A stretch of DNA of 64,000 bases, taken from the NCBI RefSeq assembly GCF_008831285.2, contig NC_045141.1, positions 11,704,106 through 11,768,105 of the forward strand, in the 5' to 3' direction. The notes beneath the pieces were generated by a model. It saw nothing but the letters and a program-made list of their open reading frames with translations. It searched no databases and was not told the DNA's origin. The stretch is from Nymphaea colorata (Eukaryota > Streptophyta > Magnoliopsida > Nymphaeales > Nymphaeaceae). Positions 1-11,150 of this stretch are shown here, one piece after another (positions within the stretch are counted from its first letter, which is position 1; every line of letters starts with the position of its first letter). The position numbers and the translations under genes were made by a program.

Positions 1-2253
1 CTATCTCACTCACCACAAGTCATTGAATATAGATAAAACTAAATTCTTATAAAATAGTTCAACTGGATTTAATGCATTACAAAACTTCACATTTGTAGAA
101 ATGTAAAATTCATATCACATATCTAACGAAAAAACACGTAGATTTCTTTTTATCATGCATTGTATGAAAATATAGAAATCTCTTTAGTGAATAATATAAA
201 AAATTTAAAATTAAACCAAATGTATAAATGATGGAGAGTAAGAACAATGTATACAACCTCAAATTGAACATGAACATCGACCCATTCAAAGACCCGCGAG
301 GATAAGGAGACTTGCTATTTTACGTGATTATGTGATGTATTTGTATGAATATGTTGGTTTACTAGATAGTAATGAGGATCCACTAATATTTAGAAAAGCC
401 ATTAATAACAAATAGTGTACATATTAGATGATGCTATGAAAGAAGAATTAAACTCAACACCTAAAAACCAAACATAGAATCCTGCCATTACTTGAGAAGA
501 AATTAAACTTGTAGGATGTAAATGCATCTACTAAACTAAATGAGGTTGCAAAAGTAAGGTTGACAAATAAAAGCAAGAGCATTTGTTGGAAGATTTTACC
601 TAAAATGGAGGGTAATAAGTATGTCTTTCTCACTCTCCTCATCCAGGTATTCACTAATTCAGTGTCACTAATTCACTAATACAGGTATTCAAAGAGTATA
701 AACTGTTTGTTACAATGCAATCAGATTGAAATCAATAATTAGTTAACATGATAAGCAATGATTTGTACGCCAACATGTGGCTAGAGAAAGTTTGTAGACG
801 AGATTTTGCATTTTGGACATTTAACATTAATGATGCTTTTTTAATAGAACAATCCATTTGAATAAATTGTTTTTGCTATATCGATAAAAGCAATAGAATA
901 GACGACGTAATAAGCAAACTTTTTGTCATCAAACAAGAGAACATAACGTACAAAAGAGTCAAATGAACCAAAGCAAAAACCAAACACTAGACAAAGGGGC
1001 TGTGGTCTTATGATCGTTTCTCAAGAAACCGTGAGAACATCGCTCACAGAATGAACATGACAGCAGTGTGGTGGACAGAACGTTCTGTGAAACAACAATC
1101 AAACGACGTCTTAAAAAGATCATATAAGTAACAATTTCTCCATATTTCTGTAGGATTACAATTGAGATACCAATGACTTTTGTGGTTTCTACCTTTTATC
1201 TCCAAGATTTCCTCCTTGGAGTTGAGTGATCTTTCTCGTGTGTCAATCACCATCACTTTCCTCAATAATTCTCAACGTGACTTATATTGGACTTTAGTGG
1301 TCCTTAGAGTGCTCAATGATTTGGCTACCTAAAGAAAATATTAATTTTGGGAGCTCAAGGCACATGTGGTATTAATGAGGAGATTTTGAAATAATTTACT
1401 TGTGCTTTTTGCGTAACTACCCGACTTTGATACCAATTATTGTAGTCCCACCTCCATTTGATGTGATAGGTTCTAAATAACTCGTACTCAGCTTCAGGGG
1501 GGCCCTCAAAATTTCAAAAAAAAAAATGTATGCAACTGTTAAAAATTTTCAATTATCCATATAAAAATTTTAAAAAATTATATTTTAGAACTTGTTAAAA
1601 TTTTGAAATTATGGTTCGACTTCTGAGCAGAGAATGATCATTACACCTAGGGGCATAACCAAGGACCGCTATGACCCTAAGTCAATTTTTTTTTTAAAAT
1701 TACATATTACTTGTTTTATATAAAAATTAAAAAATTACTTGTTTTATATAAAAAATTTTGAAAAATTGATATTTTGGTCCTAATTAATATTTAAAAACTT
1801 TAATTTGACGCCCTAGTAATAGAGTTTCGAAAACAAAAAAGAAAAGCATTATTTATTTATTCATTTCTCTAGCACAAAAGGGGTTCCACAATTTATAAAA
1901 TTACAAAATCCAAACTTTTAGACATGGATGGAGTTCCATTTGGACAATTAAGATGAAACTCCGACAAGAATCTTTGGTTGCGTGGTACGTACGTCGAACT
2001 CCATGCCAAGCTATGATTTCCATTGAATGTTATCCCTGTCATGCCTCTGAAACAGATTGGTAACGTTGCCTTCACACTGAGCTGCATCATCGAAAGGTGC
2101 CCCTCTGGGTCTTGAGTGAATGGGGAAGAGGCCATTGATTCGACGGACATGACAGGTTCGGCCGGAAAATTAAAAGGAAAACCCAAAAATCTCACGGCCA
2201 CCATTCTCCCGCCCGCCGTCCAGACTGTTTTTATAATAATAATTATAATGAAT
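1..2253. other. geneless AT-rich stretch
   Basis: I see no supportable gene here. All open frames are short, lack family resemblance and lack splice-compatible partners. Two degenerate AT-rich blocks (about 1494-1650 and 1665-1830) share a recurring theme of runs close to ATATAAAAATTTTGAAAAATTATATTTT split by short C-rich ends. The same theme returns at about 2820-3060, 6260-6350, 7430-7560, 9030-9300 and 9540-9700, so it is a dispersed repeat family. Confidence 0.6.
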
Positions 2254-2737
2254 GGGGGGCCTTGTTTGGTTGGAGGGAAAGGGAGGGAAAATGATGGAGG
2301 GATGGAGGGAAAGGGAGGAAAAGGAATGAAAAGGAAAGGGAAAGGAAGAGAAAGGGAAGGGAATGGAAAGATATGATTATAAAAGATTGTTTGGATAAAA
2401 ATGAATGAAATGAAAAGGAAACGATATAATTTATAATAATACCCTCAATAGTCAAAAGGTTGGAAGGCAGAGAAAAAAAAAAACGTGGAGGGGTATTGTG
2501 GGCAGTCAACACTTTTGTACTTACTCCTTTTTTTTTCCCTCCCAATCTGTCGGATTTGAGAGAGATTGAATTTACACTATACAATCATTTCCTTTCCTTT
2601 CCTTTCCCTTCCCTCCCATCCAAACAGACTTTCTCTCTTTCCATTCCTTTCCCTCATTTCTAATTAGCCAACCAAACACAGGAGGAATTGCTCAATCTCT
2701 TCCTTTCCCTCCCTTTCCTTTCAACCAAACAGGCCCT
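2254..2737. mobile_element. MITE-like element with ~33 bp terminal inverted repeats
   Basis: The left end reads GGGGGCCTTGTTTGGTTGG and continues into a GGGAAAGGGAGGG tract. The right end, on the opposite strand, reads AAGGGCCTGTTTGGTTGAAA and also continues into AAAGGGAGGG. The ends are therefore inverted repeats around a G/A-rich and then C/T-rich body. GGGCCTGTTTGG termini are common in plant Harbinger/hAT-type MITEs. I could not define a clean target-site duplication and there is no coding capacity, so the superfamily is undecided. Confidence 0.55.
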
Positions 2738-5197
2738 TAGAGTTTTTGTCTTGGACGGCAACTGGTCTGTCCCAAATGGTCCATGGTCCAAGGACAGACT
2801 GTCGCAGAGGCTGACGGCATTTTTTTTTTCAAAATTTATATAAGGGCTAAAAAATATTTTATTTTTTAAATTTTATCAAGCAAATTTTTATTCTTTAAAA
2901 TCTTAGGGGAGTCATTCTGCTTCGAGTTGGCAGCCCACCCTTGAAAGGGCCGAGCCAAGGAGCCCCTCAAAATTTCAAGAACAATTACGTGCAATTTTTA
3001 AAAAAATTTAATTAATTTATGAAAACTTTGAAAAATTATATTTTAGTTCATGTTCGGCCTCCCGGCTTGGCTCTGCTCTTTATTACAATTAAATGTCATT
3101 TTCAAGTTTGATTTTGTAATGTAATGGCGTAGATACATGGGCTGTCCACACCAATCCATCAAAAGTTTCATTAAAAAAAAAAACGATATTTTAAAGCCAG
3201 CCCACTTAGTTATCGAGTCGGGCATGACCATCAACTTTATATATGTCGGATACCAAGTTTGATGTCCACCTATATTTTAAAATTAGTGGTGGTAGGTTAT
3301 TCCTCAAAGCACATGAGCTTGAATTTGTGATAATATTCATGCTTATAATGCACTCAAATTCGAAAATAACAAAAATAATGCCAAAATTGAGTTTCTAATA
3401 ATATACATGCCTCAAAGTTGCTCAAGGGTTTCTAATGATAATCATTATGTGCCAAAATTGAGTTTTATGTTAAGCAAGAATGACCTCAAATTTGTTTTTG
3501 AGTAGAAAAGAAGTGCATGTTCATATTAGTTTCTAATAATATACATGCCTCAAACTTGCTCAAAGGTTTCTATAATGGACACAAACTTGATAAACATAGC
3601 ATTGACATCAAAATTGTATTAGTGTCCTGCTAATTTGTACCTTAAAAAAACACAAATTTCCATGCAGGGGATTTGCTATCAATAAAACGCCAGGCGCTAA
3701 TATTTATGTTTAGCTCTTAATTGCTTCCAGAATTTCATGAATTATTTTAAACAAAAATGTGAACCTCCTAATGTGTATATAAGCGTTAATTTTATATAAA
3801 CAATGTTTTATTTCAACTTATTTTTGTAAAAAGTTTTGATATTTTCTACTATTAAGTTTTTGATGTTATAAGAGTCCACTATTTTCCAATTACGAAAAAA
3901 GCATTATTGAAGTAAAAAATGACTAAATTAATATGCATTTCTCACCAAGTTACTCTTAAAACCATATCTGTAAGGTTAGATTACAGAAAAAAACTTTAAT
4001 TAGTTTAACTTTAATGAGTTTGGTTTCTGTCCCTCACCCAAATGGTTAGGTTTTTGCCAACTTTCCCATATATGATGATGATGATGAGAGAGAGGTTTAA
4101 AAGGAAAGATGATGACACATAATAAATCTATGGCACAGAAGAATGAATACTAATGGAATATAGTTTAATTGTCTTCACTTTTTTTTTTTTGGTGATTTAT
4201 CTTGTTAAACTTCCACATTCACTTCAAAGTTAATATGGCGACAACTATGGATGGTGATTGTAGCGTTTTTCGCACCTTACTTCCCCCCAGTTCAATGCAT
4301 TGGGTGACATCTCCGCTATTTTTCACTTGTATATCAGTGTCATTCTTTTTGCAGCATATGAAGTTGATATTCGAAGGGTTTAAAATGGAGATTGACCACC
4401 TACCAGCCTTCGTTCGGTCCAATGCACCAACTTCCTCGGGGATGAATTTGAAAAAAAGTGAAAATTAGCACTAATGTGGCATTATAATGATAATTGGAAG
4501 CTCTATTTAGCGGGATTTGAACTAATTAGGATTATGAATGGCCATAGAGGTACATTCAAACATTAATTTAGAACACAAAAAGAGCAAATTTTTTTTTTGC
4601 TGAATGGCTTGATTTGTTTTGACTAGTAACACATTATCTGTGAGGATCATCTATTTTCTAGTTTATAAAGGCAAACATGATTTCTCTAAAAGCAGAAAAG
4701 ATGAATGAACTTAATATCTAAAACGAAAACTTATTAAAAAGAAAAAGGAAAAGTTAGAAGTGAGATTTTGTTGCCTTGTTGGTGATGTTTCTATTGCAAT
4801 GTTTTTGTTTTTCACAGATTGTTGGATATCAAGCTCCAATTGTATCTACTGAAATGTTTATGCCATGGGTTTCTTTTATTATTTAGACCTACCTATCTAT
4901 GATTAGTACGATTGAGTAAATGAATCACGACATTTGAATTCATGACTGGATATGGACTTTGATTGAGCATGTAGATTTGCAATCTTAGCTCAAAAACTAG
5001 TCATACTGAATCCAATTCACTTTCATGTGTACAATGTTGTACAATGGGATCGGGTAGGGGCTGGCAGGCAGCCACAGTCACTGTTTCGAAGCGCAAGTTA
5101 AAGCATGGTGAGGGCGGCACCTCCAATCACTAAATCCAGCCTATACCTTGAGGGCCTTCTTCGGATATTGATATTGGTAGCCCTCCTCCCCTACCCC

Positions 5198-5198
<1 letters not shown>
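2738..5198. other. geneless AT-rich stretch
   Basis: No gene is visible. The AT-rich dispersed repeat theme recurs at about 2820-2930 and 2950-3060. Around 3400-3560 a short phrase (TTTCTAATAATATACATGCCTC) is repeated twice about 140 bp apart. The rest looks like ordinary decayed intergenic DNA. Confidence 0.5.

Positions 5199-5268
<70 letters not shown>
5199..5268. repeat. compound (CT)n-(TA)n microsatellite
   Basis: About nine CT units run directly into about 26 TA units. This is a simple-sequence tract and probably length-polymorphic. Confidence 0.95.
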
Positions 5269-5273
<5 letters not shown>

Positions 5274-8200
5274 AACTAGCTTTTCAACTGCAATTGATTT
5301 AAATTAAATTGGAAGTATGTGAGCTATTATGTAAGGTGATCGATCAATCTTAATTAATAACGAAAGGAACAACTTTCCAACAAACTAATCACACGGCCAG
5401 CAATATTGAATAACCGCCGAATTTCAGAAGCGAAGATCATGTGAATGGCCGGCAGAAAGATTCGACGTTGATTTCGACCATCTTAAGTACGAAAATTTTG
5501 AAATGCCTTTCCATATTGAATATGTTTTTGATGGCAACATTATAACAACGATCTATATTAATTAACCAAATATTGTAAAGATAATTTCAAAAGTTTTTCT
5601 TAGGGATGTATAGGTTATCAATTGATATTACACATAATTCAATGAAAAAATGGTACAACACGCACTTGTCTTCTGTGTATTGCGGTGAAAGAAACCACCG
5701 GTATAGGCTTTTCTTTTGCAATACCTTGACCCGTACTGAACATACACAAATACGAAAAACATCGTTTTTGTAAGTTAAAATGTGGTTGATACAATTTCGA
5801 TTAGTTTTAAGACAAAATAATTAACATAAAAAATCATAAGAGACGATGCGTTGGTGGGTAATCTATTATCGTGAAACCGCCATTTTCTTCTTCCAAAATA
5901 TGCAATAGCAGTTGGATTTGGTTCTCTTTCAATTTAATTTAATCGAAATTTTTATCATGGCCATGGCTTGTTTAGTATAAGGCATGGCATTGACTCTGCT
6001 TGGAATTTTGATTTAATAATGAAAATTCTACAATCAAAATTCCTCAAACGAAATAGCTCGTTTGTTTAATAATTTCAATTTCTTAAAAATTGAGCATTTT
6101 GATTCTAATAAAATTCCATGATTCTGAGTATATCAAAGGCCCCCTTAAGTGCTAAATTGATATAGAGTATATCTATATAAAGCAAATAAATAAGCAGCGC
6201 AAGGAAGTGAGAAAATTGCATTCTAGTGCAGGCTTATAGCGGTGTGAGAAGCCAAAACTTTGAAAATTTATATGTAAAAATCTAAAAAGATTTAGTTTAG
6301 TATATATAAAAAATTTGAAAATTTTTATTTTGGCCTTTGCCATCAAATTTTTCCTTCCCCCCTCAATAACAAGTATTGGTGCCGACAGACTGAAATCGTC
6401 CAATGGCCTGTTCTTATAGAGTGGGTTTGACCTATAGTCACAAAAAACAAGTTTTTTCGAAAACAACTGTAAAGGTAAGTTAGCAGAAAAAAAAGGACAA
6501 AAGACACCATTTTTTAAAATAACCGAAAACAAAAAAATCGTGATAAAAGCATGCTTTTTTTTTTTTCAGTATAGGCATTTTTGACGTTTTTAGTCTCAAA
6601 TTGCTTGTTTCCATTTTTTATTTTTTAATTATTGTTTATCTACTTATTTGCTATGTTCTCTTATAGTTTCTCATTTATTTTCTGTTTTCTTTTTTAATTT
6701 TTAAGGTTTTTAATTTTTTTTTTTAAATCTACCGTATTTTTCTCTTTTTTTTTGTAAGTTTATTGTATTATACCTTAGGAAGACCTCATTATTTAAAAAG
6801 TAAAAAATGATATTTGTGATTATGATAATGAATACTAATATGATGGATCGGATTTGAAATGTGAATAAAGAAAAGTCACATATCCGAAATCCGATTTTAC
6901 AATCTGGATCTAATTTTTGTATTCTTATATGAACCTGATGCTGAATTTTGAACAGAATTTTGCTAATTTTCGAATTATAATAGCATTAGATATAGGATAT
7001 TTTTAAAAAATATATCTGATCCGAATCCATATCCAAATCCAATAAGATATTTATATATATATATGAATTCAAATTCCATCGATTGTCATTCTTAAATTCA
7101 AATCCGACCCGATTTCTTAATTAGATATTAATTTTTTTACCATATCCGATTATTTCAGATCCGTTCCGTCAACTAAATCTGTTACATTGAAATCCCTAAT
7201 CATGAATAAATCATGACAATAGCAGTATCAAGCTTGCGCTGGTGTAATTTCTTTAAATGAAAGTACCTTTCATTCTTGCAGCCCTTGGGCTCTCCTTTTC
7301 TGAATGAACCCATCGTCTTGTTTTCACTGATATCTTTATCATACCTTGTCCACTACTGAGCTTGCCCTTCTTTAGTTTGTCCATCAAGCATATTCTAGAC
7401 TCTGGACCAGAGGCCAAGCTAGAAATTTTTCATGAGACAGACCGAATTAACATTTTTTTATTTTAACTAGGGTCGAAATATCATTTTGTAAAATTTTTAT
7501 ATCCAATATGTGATTTTTTTTTTATTTACATGTAAATTTTAAAAAATAGGGCCCATGAAAACCCTACCTTGGCTCCTCCCCTGCTCTGAACTTTGACATT
7601 TGATATTTGGGCCAAGACACAAGCATGTTGAGGTCCCCTTGAGCATGTTGAGGTCCCCTTGAGCAGTGGCGAAGCCACATATAGGCAGGTGTCCGTAGTT
7701 ACCCGCACCAGCCTCATAAAAGGTCTTTGTGTTTTTCTCGGTATTATTCCAATTTTATCAAATGTCTTAGACGAGACAAAAAGTCATTGTTTCTATAGTG
7801 GAACCTAAAAAACTTTGTCTACTTATATATCGTGGGGCAGTGCCCCTTAGAATTTGAAGGTTTTTAATTAGTGTTCCGCAGCCCAAAATTCCTAACTCCG
7901 CCGTTGCCCTTGATAAACTAGATTTGGATTGATTGAGCTAAGGGTGAAGTGGTTTATCTTCTTATCATACATTTTTTGTCACCCCAACATATTCTTTCCA
8001 CTCTGACGGTTTTTACCGTCAGTAATCACTTCTATTGATGGTAAAAAAAACATCAAACTGATCGTCGCTGATGGTAGGGTTCACTGACGTTTTTTTTCAA
8101 CCATCAGTGCTGTATAGTGCCAATTGCATTGTATAGTAGCAAAAACACTTTACTGACGCCTGTCTATTGTTAGTAATGACTGGACATAGTGAAGCTTATA

Positions 8201-8900
8201 ACATACTGAACCACCGATGGCTTTACCATCGTCAGTGACTGTCTGACTACAAGAGTCGTGGATAGCATTTTTTTACCGACTGTAACTTCCCATCAACAAG
8301 CGTCGTATTACCGACTGTTGGTTCCCATCAACAAGGAGTTTTGCAGGTAATTACTATAAAGAAGACATGCATACATGTCCTATCTAAGATGGGCTCCATG
8401 ACTTAATTTGGTGAGCAAATTCTTTGGTATGTTACAACTTACCTCGAGAAGAAGCTACTTACTTGCAACACAATCGAACAATCTTGGCTTGCATTCTCAC
8501 TGATCTCCAAGACACTGATTCGGATTTGAATTCATATTCAAATGTAAATGCAGAAGCCATATATGAATCCGAATCTGAAATCCGATTTTTCAATTTGAAT
8601 ATGAACTGGATCTGATTTTTACATTCACATCCAAACCTGAATCAAAAGTTTGAACCGAATTCAACTCATTTTCCAAATGTAAGAGTATTGGATATATAAT
8701 ATTTATTTAAAAGTAAATCCGATCTGAATATGATTGGATATCTTCATATATCTAAACCTGAATCCAATAGGATGTCATTTCTTAAATTCAAATCTTATAT
8801 GATTTCTTAATCAAATATATATTTTTTTCATATCTGATTTTTTATATTAAATATATATTTTATATTAAAATTTTTTATTTTATGTTCAAAAATTAGTTTT
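5269..8900. other. geneless stretch with dispersed repeats
   Basis: No supportable gene. About 6833-7170 and 8515-8850 are two diverged copies of one repeat of roughly 340 bp. Both carry alternating phrases such as ATCCGAATC, GGATCTGAT and ATTCTTAAATTCAAATC in the same order. About 7410-7580 carries another AT-rich repeat ending in GGCTCCTCCCCTG. About 8010-8330 is rich in short inverted phrases (TGACGG, CCGTCAGT, ACCATCAGTG) typical of degraded DNA-transposon ends. Confidence 0.5.
7623..7664. repeat. 20-bp tandem duplication
   Basis: The 20-bp unit GCATGTTGAGGTCCCCTTGA occurs twice back to back. Confidence 0.9.
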
Positions 8901-9023
8901 TTATCAGGTTGGGCTGAGCTGAGACTAACCTCGAGTTTCAAGTTGTTGGGCCGAGCCCAAGCTCAAGCTTAGAGCAAAGGTAGGGCTATAAATTTTTCAC
9001 TAAAAAAGTCTAACTACAATTTG

Positions 9024-9836
9024 TAGATTTTGATATAAATTAAAAATATAAAATTTTAAAATTTCTATGGATGTTTATAATTATATGTAAATTTTAAAAA
9101 ATAAATGAAGGATGGACGAAGCTAAGGGGGAGTGCATGGCCCTGGCCTTGGCCCCACATTAATTTTTTTTAATTACATATAAATTTTAAAACTTTGTATT
9201 TATCTTATATAAAATTTTTGAAAAATGTTATTTTTATCCATATTAAAATTTTAAAACTTTAATTTGACATTTATAATAAAAAAATTTTGACTTCACCTCT
9301 TTTGAGACCCATGTGACAAATAAATGGTTCATATATTGGGCTAATAGATTTTTTAAAAGTTGTTAGGTGGTCGAAATCAACTTTTTGAAAATTTTTAATA
9401 AGTTTCAAATTTACAAAGTCTGGAGGGCCGACCCCAGTTACCAAACACGTGCAACAAAGTTATAGATTTTGATATAGAGTAAATTATAATTTTTAAAATT
9501 TCTATGCACTTTTATAATTATATGTAAATTTAAAAAAATAAATGAAGGTGACAGCTGCAGGCCTTATGTTAATTTTTTTTTCAATTACATATAAATTTTA
9601 AATTTTTTATTTATTTTATATAAAAATTTTGAAAAATAATATTTTTGTCGGTATCAAAATTTAAAACTTTAATCCGATGTTTTTAATTAAAAAAATTTGA
9701 CTTTGCCAACGAATCAAACATTGGGCTAATAGGTTTTTTAAAAGTTGTTAGGTGAGTCAAATCAATTTTTTAATAAGTTTCAAATTTTCGAAGTCTCGGG
9801 GCCGACCCTTGTTACTAAACACGTGTAACAAAGTTA
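9024..9836. repeat. large imperfect tandem duplication (~440 and ~375 bp units)
   Basis: Unit 1 is about 9024-9462 and unit 2 about 9463-9836. Both begin with TAGATTTTGATATA, pass through TATAATTATATGTAAATTT and AAATGAAGG, then GGGCTAATAG and TTTTTTAAAAGTTGTTAGGTG. Both end with a phrase close to AAACACGTG-AACAAAGTTATAGATT, which starts the next unit. Point differences and small indels show that the duplication is old. No coding sequence lies inside. Confidence 0.85.
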
Positions 9837-9841
9837 TAGAT

Positions 9842-10530
9842 TCTACTGGCCTCCGTTAACAGTAAAACTATTTGGGGCGGTGGCATTTTCTACTTTACAT
9901 TACAAATATAAGGCGGCCCTTTTCTCGGCACCGTCTCGTAAAGTAATTAGAAAACGTGTAGCTGCCGACACCATAGTTGAAATTTATAAAAATGATTTTA
10001 TTGTTAACTTAAAAAGGCAAGAACAGATAATAGTCTTTGACAGCAATATCATAAAAATCAGTTCGATTGAGGACTGAAGTCTTCCTATTTTTCCTAATGT
10101 ATTTTGATACTAAGTTTTTTTATACTAAGTTGTATGGATATATCCTTTTTTTTTATTATAAAATAGAGAGTTGACGTCCTAATAATAATTTAAAACGAAG
10201 ATTGGTCCCCTGCCCTATCAAATGGATCACCAATTTAATTTGAACAAGTTAAATAAACCATTTGGAACACTAAAGTCAGAAAATATGTGACAAAGCGGGT
10301 TCAGGGTTGGTGACAAGAAGATCAAACAAACGTCGTTGACAAGGAAGGAAAAGATGGAAAACGTGTGAAAGTTATATTTTTTTTAATTCTTCAACACATG
10401 AAAAATATGCTATCGTATCGATTTAAATTTTAAGAAATTTATATTAAAATTTTTAAAAATGATATTTCAATTTCTAGCAAAAATTTTGAAACTATGATTG
10501 AACCAACCATTAAAAAAATTTCAATGGTAG
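9842..10530. other. geneless stretch
   Basis: There is an open frame on the + strand at 9880-10077 (65 codons). It has no recognisable domain and sits in repeat-rich DNA, so I do not call a gene. The remainder is AT-rich with no visible structure. Confidence 0.45.
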
Positions 10531-11027
10531 ATCCGTTGCACGTTGAATCCACGTTGGAGTGCACCAGTGGAGTCGATTCTCAAGTTCTCCTCCACTTCAA
10601 AAGCCAAGCGAAAGAGGGGAATCTCCTGGGCCGAGAAGAGTAATAGGTTAGCTCAACAGGTGGGAAGAGCAAGAGAGGCGGAAAGAGGAGCGATCGGTGA
10701 GCTCTGCCAGCCGAGGTTCTCTTCCTCTCTCTCTCTCTCTTATTTCTCTCTTATTTGTTCATCTCTTGATTCATCATTGCAATTTTTGATGCACAAATCG
10801 TTTACGCCGCCTCCGATCCTCCACACTGCTCTTTCTCTCTGTAGGCTGAGCCCTAGGTCGAGTCCCGAACTGCGTGATCTTCCTCACATTTAGGAATCTC
10901 AACCCTTAACCAGGAAAAAAGCAAAACAGAGGATATATTTCACCCCTCACTTTCTCTAATCTCTCCCACTTCCTCACCGGACAATCCATTAGTACAGCAC
11001 GGTAAACGAGACGGCAGTGTTGCTTCC

Positions 11028-11110
11028 ATGGCCGCCGGCAATCCCTATCCCTTGAATTTCACCTGCGTGAATAAGCGCCCCAGGCTTCTTCCCAAGGAGG
11101 GAGGGGAATG

Positions 11111-11142
<32 letters not shown>

Positions 11143-11150
11143 GTGCTTAG
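11028..11150 (+). pseudogene. 40-codon GC-rich reading frame, probable 5' fragment of a lost gene
   Basis: The ATG at 11028 sits in a favourable context (CTTCCATGGCC) and opens a frame starting MAAGNPYPLNFTCVNKR. The frame then runs into ten consecutive prolines coded by a CCG repeat (11112-11141) and a TAG at 11148. The preceding 450 bp are unusually C/T-rich with CTCTCT runs, as in plant 5' untranslated leaders. The islet is clearly more GC-rich than its AT-rich surroundings. I do not recognise the family. The likeliest reading is a promoter plus first exon of a gene whose body is missing, either truncated or captured by a transposon. A real small protein, or an exon whose partners I could not find, remains possible. 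Confidence 0.35.
11111..11142. repeat. (GCC)n trinucleotide microsatellite
   Basis: Ten to eleven uninterrupted GCC units, in frame as polyproline in the small reading frame that contains them. Confidence 0.95.

Noticed and set aside
8010-8340. CRISPR-like or regulatory array from repeated CCGTCAGT words
   Set aside because: The words are irregularly spaced, in both orientations and degenerate. Decayed DNA-transposon ends explain them better, and this is plant nuclear DNA.
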